Shown: positions 42,453 through 52,467, numbered from the stretch's first letter. The stretch is DNA of 53,780 nt from Desulfovibrio sp. (GCA_031287575.1 JAITSV010000025.1:1-53780); one strand, 5' to 3'. Translations and numbers: made by a program. Notes: a model not told the origin generated them from the sequence alone.

Positions 42453-43558
42453 GCGGCACCCTCCTGCGGCAGGTAATCGATGATCACGGGCTGGCCCGCC
42501 TTGGGCGCCCAGACCCGGTCAAGGTCGCGGCACACCTCGCGGATGGAGCTTTCCTCGCTGGACATGAACACCCGGTCGCCCTTTTCGGCCACCACCAGCG
42601 GGCGCAGCTTGACGCGGTCGTTGAGGCCCATCATGCCGTGGGAGTCCGTCACCAGGATGGCGAACGGGCCGTTGAGCAACGCCGGACCGTAGACCATGCG
42701 CAACGCCTTGAAGGCCTCGCGCTCGGCCTCGGGCATGCGGTCCACCTCGTCCCAGAACGGCGGCGCGAACACCCAACTGGCCTCGCGCTTGGTCAGCCCG
42801 TGCTTGCGGATCAAAAGGTCGATCAGATAGGCCACCACCTCGGTATCGGTCATCAGGGTGCACTCGTAGCCGTGCTGGCACAGGTAGCGCTTGTTGATGC
42901 CGTAGGACGAGATTTCGCCGTTGTGCACGATGGCCCAGTCCAGCAGGGTGAACGGGTGCGCCCCGCCCCACCAGCCGGGCGTGTTGGTGGGAAAGCGGTT
43001 GTGCCCGGTCCACATGTGGGCGTGGTATTCATCCAGCCGGAAAAAATCGGCGATGTCTTCCGGAAAGCCCACGCCCTTGAAGGCGCCCATGTCCTTGCCG
43101 CTGGAGAACACGAACACGCCGGGCACCTTGGTGTTGATGTGCATCACCGTGCCCACCATGTAATCGGCCTCGTCACCTGTGGCCCACGCGGGCCGGTTGG
43201 CCTTGGGCGTGACGAAGTAGCGCCAGACCACGGGCGGGTTCTTCACGCTGGCCACCTTGCGGGTGGGGATGGGCTCGGAATGGCGAATGTCGTGAAACTG
43301 CTTGATGACGCCTTCCGCCCGCTCCAGCGCATCGCGGTCGTCGCACATCAGGTGGAAGGCGTACCAGTCCGCCCGGTCCGGATAGATGCCGTAGGCCGCG
43401 AAGCCGCCGCCAAGGCCGTTGCCACGGTCGTGCATGGTGCACATGGCCGCGATGGGCTCCGACCCCGGAATGAGCCGCCGCGCCCGGTCGATGACGCCGA
43501 ACACGCCGCAGCCAGAAATATCCTTATCGAAATGCCAGAAATCGCGTGGAGCCTGCAT
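42449..43558 (-). CDS. Glutamate synthase glutaminase-domain protein (class II amidotransferase)
   Basis: A 369-residue class II glutamine amidotransferase domain that releases ammonia from glutamine for the synthase partner. The nucleophile cysteine is in 'SGCGVFGVIDRA' at residue 17, so no simple removal of Met1 exposes it; processing or an internal-Cys arrangement, as in archaeal-type split enzymes, is implied. Other marks are 'GHNRFPTNTPG', 'HNGEISSYGIN' and 'SHGMMGLNDRVKLRPLV'. The ATG at 43558 follows GGAGAG. It is the second gene of the set, 268 bases after the synthase-domain gene. Confidence 0.9.
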   Translation of the reverse strand: MQAPRDFWHFDKDISGCGVFGVIDRARRLIPGSEPIAAMCTMHDRGNGLGGGFAAYGIYPDRADWYAFHLMCDDRDALERAEGVIKQFHDIRHSEPIPTRKVASVKNPPVVWRYFVTPKANRPAWATGDEADYMVGTVMHINTKVPGVFVFSSGKDMGAFKGVGFPEDIADFFRLDEYHAHMWTGHNRFPTNTPGWWGGAHPFTLLDWAIVHNGEISSYGINKRYLCQHGYECTLMTDTEVVAYLIDLLIRKHGLTKREASWVFAPPFWDEVDRMPEAEREAFKALRMVYGPALLNGPFAILVTDSHGMMGLNDRVKLRPLVVAEKGDRVFMSSEESSIREVCRDLDRVWAPKAGQPVIIDYLPQEGAA

Positions 43559-43727
43559 GGCTTCTCTCCGTGGTGTCCGGTCCGGCGGGCGGTGATTCCG
43601 CCGCTGCGGCCGGTGCGTGCATATTCCATCTTGCTGACGGGTTACGCCAACTTGAAGCTTTTCTTTAACTCTTCATCACGCCATACCCCGCACAACCCCG
43701 GCGGGGCGCAGCGTGGGTGATGGCAAG

Positions 43728-43793
43728 GAAAACCGGCATTTTTGCAGAGAGAGCGTACTCTTTGGTACGTGACCGGCGCAAAAAGCCGGTTTG
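43728..43793 (-). promoter_or_regulatory. Large stem-loop between the synthase and glutaminase genes
   Basis: An outer stem of 15 pairs with one bulge joins AAACCGGC.TTTTTGC (43730-43745) to GCAAAAAGCCGGTTT (43778-43792). An inner stem CGTAC/GTACG (43754-43758, 43765-43769) sits inside. It lies 35 bases downstream of the synthase-domain stop on the minus strand, in a 268-base gap inside an otherwise tight operon. This suggests attenuation, processing or differential stability. Confidence 0.55.
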
Positions 43794-43826
43794 ACGCAGC
43801 CAGCGCCCGCGATCCGCACCGCCGGG

Positions 43827-45350
43827 TTACAACCCCGCGTGCTTGATGCCCAGGACATTGAGCTCCACCTCGTTCAGCCCCACGCCCCGCAGCTTGTCGC
43901 GGTTGCCGCGCAGGCTCTCGATGGAGTTCAATCCCATGCCGCCCAGCATTTCCTGAATCTCGTGGCCCCAGGCCCGGACCAGATTGGCCATGCGCTGCGC
44001 GGCCACGTCCGGATTCTGGCGCTTCTTGAGCTGCGCGGCGTTGGTGGCGATGCCCCACGGGCACTTGCCGGTGTAGCAGCGTCCGCACAGGGTGCAGCCC
44101 ACTGCTACCAGCGCGGCGGTGCCGATGTACACGGCGTCGGCGCCAAGGGCGATGGCCTTGACCACGTCGGCGCTGCACCGCACGCCCCCGGCCACCACCA
44201 GCGAGGCATGGTTGCGGATGCCTTCGTCGCGCAGGCGGTTGTCCACGGAGGCAAGGGCCAGTTCGATGGGAATGCCCACGTTGTCGCGGATCATGGTGGG
44301 TGCCGCGCCCGTGCCGCCCCGGAAGCCGTCGATGACCACGATATCCGCCCCGGCGCGCACGATGCCGGAGGCGATGGCCGGGGCGTTGTGCACGGCGGCG
44401 ATCTTTACGGCAACGGGCACCCGGTAGCGGGTGGACTCCTTGATGGCGTAGATGAGCTGGAGCAGGTCTTCGATGGAATAGATGTCGTGGTGCGGCGCGG
44501 GCGAGATGGCGTCGGAGCCCTGCGGCACCATGCGGGTGCGCGAGACTTCCTCGTCGATCTTCTCGCCCGGCAGATGCCCGCCAATGCCCGGCTTGGCGCC
44601 TTGCCCCACCTTGATTTCCACGGCGGCCCCGGCGTTCAGGTAGTCCTTGTGCACGCCGAACCGGCCCGAGGCCACCTGCACGATGGTGTTGGCCCCGTAC
44701 TGGTACAGGTCCGGGTGCAGGCCGCCTTCGCCGGTGTTGTAGCAGATGCCGAGCTGCGTGGCGGCGCGGGCCATGGCCACGTGCAGGTTGAAGTTGATGG
44801 CCCCGAACGACATGGCCGCGAACATGATGGGGTATTCCAGTTGCAGTTGCGGCGGCAGGGGCTGCTTCAGGCGCGGGCCTTCCGGGGTGTGGATGAAGTC
44901 CACGGCGTCGGGCTTGGCCCCCAGAAAAGTGCGCAGTTCCATGGGCTCGCGCAGCGGGTCGATGGAGGGGTTGGTCACCTGGCTGGCGTCCAGCAGCATG
45001 TTGTCCCAGTAGATGGGCTTGGGCTGCGGGTTGCCCATGCCGGACAACAGCACCCCGCCGGTGTCGGCCTGCTTGAAGATGTGCTTGATGTAGGTGGACG
45101 TCCACAGCGAATTGTCGCGGAAATCCGAGGGCTTCTTGCGGATGGTCAGGCAACTGGTGGGGCACATGGCCGCGCAGCGGTGGCAACCCACGCAGCGGGC
45201 GCTGTCGTGCACCACGAACTGGCGCGCCTCGTCCCAGAAGTGGGCCTCGTACGAACACTGGCGCACGCAGACTTCACAGTTGATGCACCGGGCGCGCTCG
45301 CGCTCGATGACGAAGTCGTTGAAATGCTGGCTGATGGGCTTCACATGCAC
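43827..45350 (-). CDS. Glutamate synthase central/FMN domain protein with N-terminal ferredoxin domain
   Basis: The FMN-containing synthase part (about residues 90-507) makes glutamate from 2-oxoglutarate and ammonia. The N-terminus holds two ferredoxin clusters, CINCEVCVRQC and CVGCHRCAAMCP (about residues 20-75), so electrons may arrive from ferredoxin or a separate partner. Key blocks are 'PVAVKIAAVHNAPAIASGI' region, 'IDGFRGGTGAAP' and the cluster-binding 'GCTLCGRCYTGKCPWG'. The GTG at 45350 is preferred (AGAGG 8 bases upstream); the frame runs open to 45425. With its two downstream partners it forms a three-protein, archaeal-type enzyme. No GltD-like subunit is in the window. Confidence 0.9.
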   Translation of the reverse strand: MHVKPISQHFNDFVIERERARCINCEVCVRQCSYEAHFWDEARQFVVHDSARCVGCHRCAAMCPTSCLTIRKKPSDFRDNSLWTSTYIKHIFKQADTGGVLLSGMGNPQPKPIYWDNMLLDASQVTNPSIDPLREPMELRTFLGAKPDAVDFIHTPEGPRLKQPLPPQLQLEYPIMFAAMSFGAINFNLHVAMARAATQLGICYNTGEGGLHPDLYQYGANTIVQVASGRFGVHKDYLNAGAAVEIKVGQGAKPGIGGHLPGEKIDEEVSRTRMVPQGSDAISPAPHHDIYSIEDLLQLIYAIKESTRYRVPVAVKIAAVHNAPAIASGIVRAGADIVVIDGFRGGTGAAPTMIRDNVGIPIELALASVDNRLRDEGIRNHASLVVAGGVRCSADVVKAIALGADAVYIGTAALVAVGCTLCGRCYTGKCPWGIATNAAQLKKRQNPDVAAQRMANLVRAWGHEIQEMLGGMGLNSIESLRGNRDKLRGVGLNEVELNVLGIKHAGL

Positions 45351-45704
45351 GCTGGTAACCTCTGCTTGGCGAACCTGTGGGAATACTGCCGGGAACGGCG
45401 GACCGGTTCGCCCCCTGCATAACATGTTTCCGTGCGCGTGTCCGGTGTGTCCGGCGAAAATCGGAACAAGCGACAGCGTGCGTCATGCGGCAGAAGGCCG
45501 GGGATGCGGCAACGCAATCCCCCCGGAGCGTCCGGCATGGTCAAGATTTAACGATTCCGTTCAAAATCGTCAATCCCGCCATCCAAACCAGTCAGGATTG
45601 ACCAGCCGCACAGCTGAAACAGTGCAATTGTTGCAGAATATTAGATTGTGAAATTATGTTTTTTGGGAAAAACGGCAAAAAATGCAAAAAATAACATTTT
45701 TGTT
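45351..45704. promoter_or_regulatory. AT-rich promoter region between the glt operon and the esterase
   Basis: 354 bases without a gene. On the minus strand a TTGACG (45568-45573) and TTAAAT (45546-45551) pair with 16-bp spacing is a good promoter candidate for the glt operon, about 200 bases before its start. TGCAA-TTG-TTGCA (45623-45635) is a small dyad just upstream that may bind a regulator. The left part of the esterase end (45665-45700) is T-rich on the minus strand with an AAAAATGTTATTTTT hairpin, a likely esterase terminator. Confidence 0.5.
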
Positions 45705-46451
45705 CTACAAAAAAAGCCCGTGCACGAAATCTCGCACCGCCACGCTCACCCTGTCGCGGCATTCCGTGTGGGTGGTGATGACATGGTGCCCGGCGCGCTT
45801 GTCCGCGATGTCGAACAGCTTCAGGGTCACGTCGGGCGAGGCCACGTGGGCGGCGATGTGCAGGGCATTGGAATAGTGCACGGTGGCGTCGCCCCTGGCC
45901 TGCATGACCAACAGCGGGGCCTTCACCCGGTCCAGCCTCCGGCGCACGCCGGCGGCCCCCACGATAAGGCTGTGCAACTGCGGCAGGGCCGTGGCTTCTT
46001 CATAGCCGCGCCACGGGGCCACGGCGCGCGCCGCCTCGCCGCGCGGGGCGGATGGCCACACCGGGCGCACATGGCGCAACAGCCCCACCAGCGGCATCCG
46101 CCAGTCCTTCATGCGCCACGGAATGATGCGATACACGTACATGGGCGCGGCCAACGCCACCACACCCAAAGGGCGAAACACCTGGGCCAGGTGCAGGGCA
46201 ATGGTGCCGCCCATGGACAGGCCCACGGGCACCACCGCGTCCACTTCGCGCTCCAGCGCGCGGTACTCGGCTTCCGCGTGGGCCACCCAGTCGGCGAACA
46301 CCGTGCGCCGAAAGTCTTCGAACGAGGTGTCGTGCCCCGGCAGGCGGATGTTGCGCACCTCGCAGCCAAGCTCGCGCAGCGGACCGGCCAGCGGTTCCAT
46401 TTCAAAGGGCGCACCGGTAAACCCATGCACCAGCAGACATCCCACGCGCAT
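45705..46451 (-). CDS. Alpha/beta-hydrolase (Est30-like carboxylesterase)
   Basis: A 248-residue serine hydrolase. The oxyanion loop is 'VHGFTGAP' near the N-terminus, the nucleophile elbow is 'GLSMGG', the acid is Asp in 'MQARGDATVH' and the catalytic His is in 'RAGHHVITT'. It is of the short-chain monoacylglycerol lipase/Est30 type; the physiological ester is unknown. The ATG at 46451 (MRVGCLLVHGF) follows GGGAGC. It is divergent from mtaD and ends in an AT-rich terminator-like region. Confidence 0.87.
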   Translation of the reverse strand: MRVGCLLVHGFTGAPFEMEPLAGPLRELGCEVRNIRLPGHDTSFEDFRRTVFADWVAHAEAEYRALEREVDAVVPVGLSMGGTIALHLAQVFRPLGVVALAAPMYVYRIIPWRMKDWRMPLVGLLRHVRPVWPSAPRGEAARAVAPWRGYEEATALPQLHSLIVGAAGVRRRLDRVKAPLLVMQARGDATVHYSNALHIAAHVASPDVTLKLFDIADKRAGHHVITTHTECRDRVSVAVRDFVHGLFL

Positions 46452-46627
46452 CTCTTGCTCCCTGGCGCATCCTGCACCTTGCCGCACGGCGACGCACGCT
46501 TGCGGCACGCCATGCCCTATATTAATGGAAACCGATTCGTTGCCGGGCTCGCGGATTCCGCATCACCCGCCCACTCTCACGCCACGCCCGCGACGCACAT
46601 CCCAGGAGCCGCCCCCAAGGAGCCATC

Positions 46628-47950
46628 ATGACCCGCCCCTGCGACATCCTCATACAGGCCGCCTGCATCGTTACACAAGACGCCATGCGCACCGTCATCG
46701 AGGACGGCGCGCTGGCCGTGGCCGACGGCATGGTGCTGGCCGTTGGCCCGCGCGAGGCCGTGGCCGCGGCGCACGCCCCGGCGCGGGTGCTGAACCTGGG
46801 CGACGCGCTGGTCATGCCCGGCCTGGTCAACGCGCACACCCACGCGGCCATGACCTTCCTGCGCGGCGTGGCCGACGACCTGCCGTTGATGGACTGGCTG
46901 ACGCAGCACATCTTTCCCGTGGAAAAGCACCTCACGCCCGACATCGTGCAGGCGGGAGCCCTGCTGGGCTGCGCCGAAATGCTGCGCACCGGCACCACCG
47001 CCTTCAACGACATGTACCTGATCCAGGACGCCACCTACCGCGCCGTGGACACGGCGGGCCTGCGCTGCCTGGGCGGCGAGGGCATCTTCGGATTCCCCTC
47101 GCCCGCCTACCCGGACGCCGACGCGGGCCTGGCCCTGGTGCGCAGCCTGCACGAAACCTGGCGCCACAACCCGCGCATCCGGCAGTGCGTCACCCCGCAT
47201 GCGGTGTACACCACCTCGCCGGAACTGCTGCAACGCTGCCAGTCCCTGGCCGAGGAACTGGACCTGCCCCTGCACATCCACCTGGCGGAAACCACCACGG
47301 AAACGGCCCAGTGCCAGCAGATGTTCGGGCAGCGGCCCGTGCCGTACTGCCATGGCCTCGGCCTGCTGACCCCGCGCGCCACCGTGGCCCACGCCGTGGA
47401 CCTGACGGATGATGAAATCGACCTGCTGGCCTCCACCGGCACGGCGGTGGCCCATAACCCGGAAAGCAACATGAAGCTGGCCTCCGGCGCGGCCCCCGTA
47501 CCGCAAATGCTGGCGCGGGGCATTGCCGTGGGCATCGGCACCGACGGTGCGGCCAGCAACAACAGCCTGAACATGTTCACGGAAATGACCAGTTGCGCCA
47601 TGCTGCACAAGTTGCGCTGCATGGATCCCACCTGCGCCCCGGCCCAGTCCGTGCTGGACATGGCCACCCTGGGCGGTGCGGCGGCCCTGCACTGGCCCGG
47701 CCTTGGGCAGCTTGCCCCCGGCTGCCCGGCAGACCTGACCGCGCTGGACCTTTCCGCCCCCAACCTGCAACCCATGTACAACCCGGCCTCGCACCTGGTG
47801 TACGCCGCCACCGGGCACGAGGTGCGCCTGACCATGGTGGCGGGCGAGGTGCTGTATCAGGATGGGCGGTTCACCCGCTTCGACTACCACGCCCTGGTGG
47901 CCCAGATGCGCGACGTGCGCCGCTGGGTGCTGGACAAGCTGGGAAGGTAG
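46628..47950 (+). CDS. mtaD: 5-Methylthioadenosine/S-adenosylhomocysteine deaminase
   Basis: An amidohydrolase-family deaminase of 440 residues that converts methylthioadenosine or S-adenosylhomocysteine to the inosine forms. Metal ligands are in 'VNAHTHAAM', 'IHLAETTTE' and 'GIGTDGAASNN', and 'AHNPESNMKLASG' is a family mark. The ATG at 46628 follows AAGGAG. A lipoprotein gene follows 51 bases downstream on the same strand. Confidence 0.92.
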   Translation: MTRPCDILIQAACIVTQDAMRTVIEDGALAVADGMVLAVGPREAVAAAHAPARVLNLGDALVMPGLVNAHTHAAMTFLRGVADDLPLMDWLTQHIFPVEKHLTPDIVQAGALLGCAEMLRTGTTAFNDMYLIQDATYRAVDTAGLRCLGGEGIFGFPSPAYPDADAGLALVRSLHETWRHNPRIRQCVTPHAVYTTSPELLQRCQSLAEELDLPLHIHLAETTTETAQCQQMFGQRPVPYCHGLGLLTPRATVAHAVDLTDDEIDLLASTGTAVAHNPESNMKLASGAAPVPQMLARGIAVGIGTDGAASNNSLNMFTEMTSCAMLHKLRCMDPTCAPAQSVLDMATLGGAAALHWPGLGQLAPGCPADLTALDLSAPNLQPMYNPASHLVYAATGHEVRLTMVAGEVLYQDGRFTRFDYHALVAQMRDVRRWVLDKLGR

Positions 47951-48001
47951 CAACTTGCCGCTCGCCGGGGAGGGCGGGCGCACACCCCACAGGAGACGCA
48001 C

Positions 48002-48703
48002 ATGCCCACTCGCCCGCTCTCGGTCATTTTCGCCCTGTTCCTGCTGCTGTCGCTTACCTCCTGCGTTGGCCAGCAGAGTGGCCGCACCACCACCGTCGCG
48101 CCCGCTGGTGAATACGCCACCATCAACACGGCACCGGCCATGGCGCTGATGAAGCGCCTGCACTCCACGTCGGCGAGCACGCGCGACGCAGCCATCAATG
48201 AAGTGCTGGCAAAACCCCAGTCAGTGATGCCCACGGTGCTGTACGCCCTTTCCGCAGCCCTGTTCGCCAAAGGCGAAAAGGACGATGCCGCCTTCTGGTT
48301 CTATGCGGGGCAGTTGCGCGCCCGTTACGATGCCAACCGCTGCGCCGACGTCAGTGCCCGGCAGGCCGTGGCCGTGCTGAACCAGAACTACGGCCCACCC
48401 ATCAATCAATACGCCTTCCAGGACATCCCCAAGCTGAAAAAGCTGATTCCCATGGTGGTGGAATGGGAGGAAAAGACCCCGCACGACTACGACCACCGCT
48501 GGATAAACCTGCACGGCATGGGCGCGATGATGCGCTCGTTCGGCGACGACAAGACGCCAAAACCCCTGAGTCTGCCCGAAGCCGACTGGCCGCGCATCGG
48601 CCAGGAAACCCGCGAGGCGTACCTGCGCGGCTTCAACGAAGCCCTAGAGCAGATGGAAGCAAGGGCCGCAGCAACGCCTGCCGCCCAACCCGCCGCCAAC
48701 TGA
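48002..48703 (+). CDS. Putative lipoprotein of unknown function
   Basis: A 233-residue protein with a lipoprotein signal peptide: hydrophobic residues 8-18 and lipobox LTSC with Cys20. No named domain is recognised. The middle has 'ALFAKGEKDDAAFWFYAGQLRAR', recalling a Sel1/TPR-like helix pair, and the end is an Ala/Gln/Pro-rich tail. The ATG at 48002 follows AGGAGA. It probably lies in the outer-membrane or periplasmic face. It is downstream of mtaD, possibly co-transcribed, with no evident functional link. Confidence 0.8.
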   Translation: MPTRPLSVIFALFLLLSLTSCVGQQSGRTTTVAPAGEYATINTAPAMALMKRLHSTSASTRDAAINEVLAKPQSVMPTVLYALSAALFAKGEKDDAAFWFYAGQLRARYDANRCADVSARQAVAVLNQNYGPPINQYAFQDIPKLKKLIPMVVEWEEKTPHDYDHRWINLHGMGAMMRSFGDDKTPKPLSLPEADWPRIGQETREAYLRGFNEALEQMEARAAATPAAQPAAN

Positions 48704-48715
48704 CGCCCCCGGCGT
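48703..48715 (+). terminator. Short terminator after the lipoprotein gene
   Basis: A 5-bp stem ACGCC/GGCGT with a CCC loop is followed by TTTTTC. The stem starts at the end of the stop codon. It is weak by stem length but well placed. Confidence 0.4.
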
Positions 48716-48723
48716 TTTTCCTG

Positions 48724-48749
48724 TTGACAACCGGGCCAAACTGTATAAT
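48724..48749 (+). promoter_or_regulatory. Promoter of the PxxKW gene
   Basis: A consensus TTGACA (48724-48729) and a consensus TATAAT (48744-48749) with a 14-bp spacer, shorter than the usual 16-18. Perfect hexamers are rare in this GC-rich window, so the site is probably real. It lies 58 bases before the ATG. Confidence 0.6.
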
Positions 48750-48806
48750 TGGAACCTGCTTTCTGAAAGAACAAACGCGCTTCGCGCGCGACGGAGGATT
48801 TTAGAG

Positions 48807-49082
48807 ATGAGCGCAACGAGCAACGTCCTTGCTGGTGCCACCAAGACGGCCGACGGCGTGGTGATGAACGGCATCGCCCTCAAGCCCATCGTCGAACAGT
48901 GCGAAGGCTGTGATCGCGTTCGCGTGTTCGAGGAAGAAAAGTTCTGCGGCAGCTACCCCATGCCCGAACGCAAGTGGGTTGGCGGCAAGTGCAACTTCGC
49001 CACCCATATCAAGACCCAGGCCGCCGCGGCCGCCAAGGTCAACCCCCTCAAGGCGTCCAAGCGCGCCGCCAAGGGCCGTTAG
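48807..49082 (+). CDS. PxxKW family cysteine-rich protein
   Basis: A 91-residue protein with the PERKW motif that names this small Desulfovibrio-associated family, and cysteines in 'EQCEGCDRV', 'EEKFCGSYP' and 'GGKCNFATH' that could hold a metal. The C-terminal third is a Lys/Ala-rich basic tail, suggesting nucleic-acid or ribosome contact (inference). Function unknown. It has its own consensus-like promoter, a strong GGAGG site and a strong terminator, which points to high expression. Confidence 0.88.
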   Translation: MSATSNVLAGATKTADGVVMNGIALKPIVEQCEGCDRVRVFEEEKFCGSYPMPERKWVGGKCNFATHIKTQAAAAAKVNPLKASKRAAKGR

Positions 49083-49102
49083 CCTCTATTCCGACTGCAC
49101 GG

Positions 49103-49139
49103 GAAAGGGCGCGGGCAACCTCGCCCTTTCTTTTTTTTT
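49103..49139 (+). terminator. Strong terminator after the PxxKW gene
   Basis: GAAAGGGCG (49103-49111) pairs with CGCCCTTTC (49122-49130), and nine T residues follow. It lies 20 bases after the stop codon. Confidence 0.88.
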
Positions 49140-49246
49140 CCCCGCCCGCGTTGCGCGCGCCACCACGGCGGGGTCACCCAGACATGGCGGCCGGGCCGCT
49201 CCGTGCGGTTGCGGGCGCCATGCGCCACGCGCACGGGGTTTGCCGC

Positions 49247-50488
49247 ATGCCGCACCGCATCGTTTCCGCCCTTGACGCCCGCCGCGACGCCGTCATCGAA
49301 CTGCAACGCGAACTGACCAGCCGCCCGGCCCTGGGGCCGGAAAGCGGCGGCACCGGAGAGCGTGAAAAGGCCGACTGGCTGCTCGCCCACCTGCGCGCCA
49401 TCGGCGTGACCGACATCGAGCAGATCAACGCCCCCGACCCCCGCGTACCCTGCGGACACCGCCCCAACATCATCGCCCGCGTGCCCGGCGCATCGCCGCG
49501 CACCGTCTGGGTGCTGGCCCACATGGACGTGGTACCCCCCGGCGACCCGGCCCTGTGGGACGGCGACCCGTGGACCCTGCGCGTGGACGGCGACGTGCTG
49601 TACGGACGCGGCGTTGAGGACAACCAGCAGGCCATCGTCTCCGGCCTGCTGGTGGCGCGCGAACTGCTGGAACAGGGCGTCACCCCGCCACTTTCGCTGG
49701 GCCTGGCCTTCGTGGCCGACGAGGAAACCGGCAACGCACGCGGCATGGCCCATGTAGCCGCCGTGCGGCCCGACCTGTTCCGGCCCGACGACTTCATCGT
49801 GGTGCCCGACTTCGGCGACAGCAACGGCACCATGATCGAGGTTGCGGAAAAGAGCATGCTCTGGCTGCGCATCGCCGTCACCGGCAGGCAGTGCCACGCC
49901 TCCACCCCCGATGAGGGGGTGAACTCCCTTTCCGGCGCCGCCGCGCTCATCCTGCGCATCCGCCACCTGAACCAGCGCTTCCCCGACGCGGACCCGCTGT
50001 TCAACCCGGCCACCTCCACCTTCGTGCCCACCAAGAAAGAGGCCAACGTGCCCAACGTGAACACCGTGCCCGGATCGGACGTGTTCTACGTGGACTGCCG
50101 CGTGCTGCCCCGCTACGATCTGGACGACGTGGTGACCGCGCTGCGCGGGCTGGCCGACGAGGTGGAACGGGAGCACGGCGTGACCATCGCCATCTCGCAG
50201 GTGCTGCGCGAACAGGCCGCACCGCCCACCAGCCCGGATGCCGAAGTGGTCACCCGGCTGCGCGCGGCCATCAGGAACGTGTACGGCGTCACCGCGCGTC
50301 CGGCGGGCATCGGCGGGGGCACCGTGGCCGCCATCGTGCGTCGCATGGGCCTTTCCGCCGCCGTGTGGTCCAAGCTGGTGCCCAACGCCCACGTGCCCAA
50401 CGAGGCCACGCGCGTGTCGTGCAACATCGGCGACGCCAAGGTCATCGCCACCATGCTGTTCGAAGGCGGGAAGCAGCCGGAGGCATAG
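49247..50488 (+). CDS. M20-family metallo-hydrolase (dipeptidase/deacylase type)
   Basis: A zinc-dependent M20 peptidase or amidohydrolase of about 413 residues. Metal ligands are visible in '[20 protein letters not shown]' (His-x-Asp), '[11 protein letters not shown]' (catalytic Glu-Glu) and 'VPDFGDSNG'. The dimerisation-domain His is in '[14 protein letters not shown]'. Family members include ArgE, DapE and PepV-like enzymes; the substrate is not determined. The start is uncertain: the ATG at 49247 gives the family-like N-terminus, and 49220 or 49184 are in frame, none with a good Shine-Dalgarno site. It is followed 62 bases later by mnmG. Confidence 0.85.
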   Translation: MPHRIVSALDARRDAVIELQRELTSRPALGPESGGTGEREKADWLLAHLRAIGVTDIEQINAPDPRVPCGHRPNIIARVPGASPRTVWVLAHMDVVPPGDPALWDGDPWTLRVDGDVLYGRGVEDNQQAIVSGLLVARELLEQGVTPPLSLGLAFVADEETGNARGMAHVAAVRPDLFRPDDFIVVPDFGDSNGTMIEVAEKSMLWLRIAVTGRQCHASTPDEGVNSLSGAAALILRIRHLNQRFPDADPLFNPATSTFVPTKKEANVPNVNTVPGSDVFYVDCRVLPRYDLDDVVTALRGLADEVEREHGVTIAISQVLREQAAPPTSPDAEVVTRLRAAIRNVYGVTARPAGIGGGTVAAIVRRMGLSAAVWSKLVPNAHVPNEATRVSCNIGDAKVIATMLFEGGKQPEA

Positions 50489-50550
50489 CCCTTCAGCGCC
50501 TCTCCCCCGGCCGCGCCTTCGCCACCCCACCCCCACACACGGTACCGCAC

Positions 50551-52467
50551 ATGTCCGCACCTCTCCTGCCGCGCAAGGCCCCCTTTCCCGCCATCTTCGA
50601 CTGCATCGTGGTCGGCGCCGGGCATGCCGGGTGCGAGGCGGCCATGGGCAGCGCGCGCCTGGGCCATCCCACCCTGTTGCTGACCAGCAACGCCGACCGC
50701 ATCGGCCACCTGTCGTGCAACCCGGCCATCGGCGGGCTTGCCAAGGGGCACATGGTCAAGGAAATCGACGCGCTGGGCGGCATGATGGGCCTGTGGGCCG
50801 ACGAGGCGGGCATCCAGTTCCGCACCCTGAACGTCAGCAAGGGTCCCGCCGTGCGGGCCACCCGCGCCCAGATCGACCGCGACGCCTACCTGCACGCGGT
50901 GCGGCGCGACGTTTTCGCGCAGGACAACTTGTGGGTCTGGCAGGACACGGCGGAAGCCATCCTGGCCGAACAGGGCCGCGCCGCCGGGGTGCGCACCGGC
51001 CTTGGGCAGGAATTCCGCGCCCGCACCGTGCTGCTGACCACCGGCACCTTCTTGTGCGGGCTGATCCACGTGGGCCTCACCAACTTTCCCGGTGGCCGCC
51101 TGGGCGATGCCCCGGCTGTCGGGCTTTCCGCCTCGCTGCGCGCCCACGGGCTGGAACTGGGCCGCCTGAAGACCGGCACCACCCCGCGCCTGCTGCGGGC
51201 CAGCATCGACTTTTCGGTCATGGAAGAGCAGCCCGGCGATACGCCGCCGCGCCCGTTCAGCTTTCGCGGCCCCGGCGTGCGTCTGCCGCAGGTGCCCTGC
51301 CACATGACCTGGACCAACGAGCGCACCCACGCGGCCATCCGCGCGGGCTTCGACCGTTCGCCCATGTTCACCGGCGTCATCACCGGCACCGGGGCGCGCT
51401 ACTGCCCGTCCATAGAAGACAAGGTTGCCCGCTTCCCCGACCGCGAACGGCACCAGATTTTCGTGGAGCCGGAAGGGCTGTCCAGCCCGGAATGCTACCC
51501 CAACGGCATTCCCACCAGCCTGCCGCTGGACGTGCAGAAGGCCATGATCGCCACCGTTCCGGGGCTGGAGAACGCCCAGATCGTGCGCCCCGGCTACGCC
51601 ATCGAATACGACTACGCCGACCCCATCCAACTGCACCCCACGCTGGAAACCAAGACGCTGCCGGGCCTGTATCTGGCCGGGCAGATCAACGGGACGTCCG
51701 GCTATGAAGAGGCGGCGGCGCAGGGGCTGTGGGCCGCGCTGAACGCCTCGTGCGCGCTGCGCGGGCTGCCGCCGTTCCTGCCGGGGCGCGATGCGGCCTA
51801 CATGGCCGTGCTGGTGGACGACCTTGTCACCAAGGGCACCCGCGAGCCGTACCGCATGTTCACCTCTCGCGCGGAGCACCGCCTGCTGCTGCGCGAAAAC
51901 AACGCCGACGCCCGGCTGACCCCCCTGGGCCGCGACCTGGGCCTTGTGGACGACGGCCACTGGGCCGTGTTCCGCGCCCGGCACGACGCCCTGGCCGAAC
52001 TCATGACGCAACTGGAGCAGCGCCGCGTGACACCCGACGCGGCAACCCGCGCCGTCTTCGCCGACCTTGGCGAGGCCGTGCCCACCCGCGCGGTGACGCT
52101 GGCCGAACTGCTGCGCCGCCCCACCATGTCGCTGGAGCGGCTGCGCGCCTTCTGGCCGGAAGCCACGGACCACGCGCCGGAAGTGCGCGAAGAGGCGGAA
52201 ACCATCATCCGCTACTCCGGCTATCTGGCCCGGCAGGAGGAACTGGTGGAACGCGCCGCCCGGCAGGAATCCCAGCCCCTGCCCGAAGGCCTGGACTACG
52301 CGGCGGTGGCCGGGCTTACCCGCGAGATCGTGGAAAAGCTGACCCGCGTCCAGCCGCGCACCATGGGGCAGGCCGCGCGCATTTCCGGGGTGACCCCGGC
52401 GGCGCTGACCTGCATCGAAATCCACCTGCGCAAGCTGGAGCGGAGCCAGGCCACTCCGGCGGGGTAG
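50551..52467 (+). CDS. mnmG: tRNA uridine-5-carboxymethylaminomethyl modification enzyme MnmG (GidA)
   Basis: An FAD enzyme that, with MnmE, modifies the wobble uridine of several tRNAs. It has 638 residues, the usual long form. The FAD loop is '[20 protein letters not shown]', followed by '[21 protein letters not shown]', 'GTFLCGLIH' and '[16 protein letters not shown]'. The C-terminal MnmE/tRNA-binding helical domain ends with '[20 protein letters not shown]'. The ATG at 50551 is chosen by homology; no strong Shine-Dalgarno site is visible. Confidence 0.95.
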   Translation: MSAPLLPRKAPFPAIFDCIVVGAGHAGCEAAMGSARLGHPTLLLTSNADRIGHLSCNPAIGGLAKGHMVKEIDALGGMMGLWADEAGIQFRTLNVSKGPAVRATRAQIDRDAYLHAVRRDVFAQDNLWVWQDTAEAILAEQGRAAGVRTGLGQEFRARTVLLTTGTFLCGLIHVGLTNFPGGRLGDAPAVGLSASLRAHGLELGRLKTGTTPRLLRASIDFSVMEEQPGDTPPRPFSFRGPGVRLPQVPCHMTWTNERTHAAIRAGFDRSPMFTGVITGTGARYCPSIEDKVARFPDRERHQIFVEPEGLSSPECYPNGIPTSLPLDVQKAMIATVPGLENAQIVRPGYAIEYDYADPIQLHPTLETKTLPGLYLAGQINGTSGYEEAAAQGLWAALNASCALRGLPPFLPGRDAAYMAVLVDDLVTKGTREPYRMFTSRAEHRLLLRENNADARLTPLGRDLGLVDDGHWAVFRARHDALAELMTQLEQRRVTPDAATRAVFADLGEAVPTRAVTLAELLRRPTMSLERLRAFWPEATDHAPEVREEAETIIRYSGYLARQEELVERAARQESQPLPEGLDYAAVAGLTREIVEKLTRVQPRTMGQAARISGVTPAALTCIEIHLRKLERSQATPAG

